Source: JBEIHI01 sp964655245
GTDB taxonomy: Bacteria; Bdellovibrionota; UBA2394
Direction: 5' to 3'
Assembly: GCA_964655245.1 (NCBI GenBank)
Contig: CAZZLQ010000021.1
Coordinates: 1-34,421 of the forward strand
DNA: 34,421 bases
The notes below the pieces were generated by a model, which worked only from the letters and a program-made list of their open reading frames with translations, was not told where the DNA came from and did not search any database. Position numbers and translations under genes: made by a program. This document shows positions 32,776 to 34,421 of this stretch, piece after piece (the stretch's first letter is position 1; every line of letters begins with the position of its first letter).

Positions 32776-34421
32776 TTTGAATCAATTCCCCTCGAAATGG
32801 ACTTTCTGGACAGCTGATAAATCTTAGTCGTAGGCGACGATCGATGAGACGCTCTTGATCAGCGCGAAGACTTCGTGCCGGCAAAAATCCAAGAGTGGAA
32901 TCGCCAATAGCTGTGTGATCGGCCTCATCAAGACCCAATCGACTAGCACCGTAAAACGCAATCAAATCATCTTGATCAATACCATCGCCACTCACTCCGA
33001 TTCCACCAATCAAAGTGCCTCCTCGATAGAGGGGAACCCCTCCTGGAAAAATCTGAATCCCATTGCCATAGCGAGGTGATCCACAGTCATCTGGAAAGTT
33101 GACAGAGGCTCCACCCGGAAGAGCATTCAGGAGGTTCACCTCGATCAAATCAAACTGAAGTCCTGTATTAAACGGGCTCCATGAGTCGGAGCCGGAGTCT
33201 GATGCTGGAAATGGAAGTGACAGAGGGCCATTCGATTGTTGGGAAATTCCATCGGGTAGAAAAGGTCTCGCCAAATTTCCCACAGCTCGAGCGCTGATTG
33301 CGAGCTCTGAGGTCAGCGCCTTGTCGCCAAGGACAGCGCGAGTTTGCGAGACTAAATCTGTGTGTCCCTGAGCCGTCAAAAAACTTCCCGAGTCACTCGC
33401 TGAGAACAGCGAGGCTGTGCGAGCCTTTTGAAGCGCGACATCGATACCAAAGACAGGAGCGTCAGACGTTCGAGTAAATCCCAAAGGATTACCGAGATGG
33501 TCGACCACCCAGATGTTCACTTCGGCTGGAGAGCTCAAAGGTCGGCGAATCGCAGCACGAGTGCGTCGAGCCACTCGGATTGCTGAATCAAGGAGTGCCT
33601 CAACTTCTACGCTCGTTAGTTCAGCGCCGCCCAGTGCCGCACCATTTTGAGACGGGAAGCGATTGACGCCGACATCATTCACCAGAATCTGAGATGGGCC
33701 TTCGGCTCGAGTCGTTAGCAAAACACCTGAAGCCGCAGTCCCAAACTCAGCGCCTGCTTTGATATTTCCATCAAAATACTCGGGCAAAGCTATAAGAAGG
33801 GCTGGATCATGAGCGGCACTTGAAGTGATGGGGCTGAGATCAGTATAAAGAAGGTCTGAGTATCGAAGACTTTTTCCCAGATTGATATTTGAGGCGACTC
33901 GCATTGAAGGAGCTTCAAAGCCAACACTGCCCATCAGGGCCACTCGCTCCTCAATTTGATCATCGAAATCAAATACATTTCGATCGAGTGTGTATGTGCC
34001 ATTGATTTCCACTCCAAGACCACCCACAACATCACCTTCCTGGTAGAGGGGAATGCCTCCTGGATCCGCCGCAAGGCCAAGTGGCAGAGAACGAGGACCG
34101 ATAAGTCCTGCAAACGAAGGTTTGGAAATCGCTGCGCGTCCGTCAGTGAATGAGGCAAGACGTACATTGAGGTCGCTACAGGGTAGTTGAGAAAACTGAA
34201 CGCCAAAGAGCGGACCCGCAGGCGCTCTCGCCTCTCCCGGATTAAAGTTTTCTTGGATAATCTGGCTTGCGGTTCGAGTACTAAAGGCCTGCCCCTGACT
34301 ACTCAAAAAAGCTCCGGTTCCTGCCTTGGAAATCGCTGCCAGAGTTGAGGGCACACTTTGAGCTTCGAGACCGCCCTGAGCTGAAATCTGTCCGTCAATC
34401 GTGACGTTTGCGGCAGCGCCT
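32756..34421 (-). CDS. Tandem GlcG/HbpS-domain haem-binding-type protein, N-terminus beyond the window
   Basis: The frame is open to the window edge; a GTG at 34354 is an internal codon, since sequence upstream (NVTIDGQISAQGGLEAQ) continues the fold. At least 554 residues are present. Two GlcG/HbpS (DUF336) domains are visible. The first ends with ADPGGIPLYQEGDVVGGLGV and EERVALMGS. The second has NIWVVDHLGNPLGFTRTSDA, ALQKARTASLFS, PGGVPLYRGGTLIGGIGVSG and a closing QDDLIAFYGA. HbpS-type proteins bind haem, but domains of this family also occur with other ligands. It overlaps the barrel gene by 20 bp, so translation is coupled. Confidence 0.88.
   Translation of the reverse strand, partial: GAAANVTIDGQISAQGGLEAQSVPSTLAAISKAGTGAFLSSQGQAFSTRTASQIIQENFNPGEARAPAGPLFGVQFSQLPCSDLNVRLASFTDGRAAISKPSFAGLIGPRSLPLGLAADPGGIPLYQEGDVVGGLGVEINGTYTLDRNVFDFDDQIEERVALMGSVGFEAPSMRVASNINLGKSLRYSDLLYTDLSPITSSAAHDPALLIALPEYFDGNIKAGAEFGTAASGVLLTTRAEGPSQILVNDVGVNRFPSQNGAALGGAELTSVEVEALLDSAIRVARRTRAAIRRPLSSPAEVNIWVVDHLGNPLGFTRTSDAPVFGIDVALQKARTASLFSASDSGSFLTAQGHTDLVSQTRAVLGDKALTSELAISARAVGNLARPFLPDGISQQSNGPLSLPFPASDSGSDSWSPFNTGLQFDLIEVNLLNALPGGASVNFPDDCGSPRYGNGIQIFPGGVPLYRGGTLIGGIGVSGDGIDQDDLIAFYGASRLGLDEADHTAIGDSTLGFLPARSLRADQERLIDRRLRLRFISCPESPFRGELIQNVCTNL

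Overview
The window reads as a Gram-negative bacterial chromosome segment: there are Sec signal peptides, lipoboxes, outer-membrane barrels, an initiator tRNA and a dTDP-rhamnose locus. The mix of multihaem cytochromes, many lipoproteins, repeat-propeller proteins and a zinc-ribbon/cyclase/ATPase/TPR regulator suggests an environmental Bdellovibrionota-like or other former-deltaproteobacterial lineage. This placement is an inference with low confidence. A run of exactly 100 N (27212-27311) shows that the sequence is a scaffold with one unsized gap.

Layout. 1-3200: edge-truncated membrane protein, exported protein of unknown function, and an agmatinase/arginase-family enzyme. 3260-3449: initiator tRNA with a likely promoter and a strong intrinsic terminator. 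3524-6900: outer-membrane-type protein, an exported protein bracketed by two copies of a 30-bp repeat, a small cysteine-rich exported protein, a GreA/GreB-like factor and a TPR protein. 6943-11050 (minus strand): delta-60-repeat lipoprotein, DJ-1/Hsp31-like protein, methyltransferase and DUF1554-like lipoprotein; the last three are tightly packed. 11181-14778: DUF3592 protein, thiopurine methyltransferase-like protein, exported EF-hand protein, second cysteine-rich exported protein and CPBP-type membrane protease. 14831-18298: complete rfbC / rfbA-rfbD-rfbB set for dTDP-L-rhamnose, with rfbC divergent. 18308-24087: pentahaem cytochrome c554-like protein, a large class III adenylate cyclase and, head-to-head with it, an SbtA-type bicarbonate transporter. 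24094-27433: lipoprotein, PHP phosphoesterase, FG-GAP propeller with a dockerin-like tail, and several copies of a dispersed palindromic repeat, two of which flank the assembly gap. 27438-34421 (minus strand): operon of a tandem GlcG/HbpS-domain protein, an outer-membrane barrel and a decahaem cytochrome carrying a seven-blade LVIVD propeller.

Two groupings look like functional systems. The GlcG - barrel - decahaem/LVIVD operon has the parts of a porin-cytochrome electron conduit, with an unusual composition. The cyclase has the Lys/Thr substrate-site signature of bicarbonate-responsive class IIIb enzymes and shares a 108-bp divergent intergenic region with the SbtA-like transporter, which suggests a bicarbonate-cAMP module. 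Neither is proven by sequence alone. No CRISPR array, rRNA, integrase or intact transposase gene was seen.
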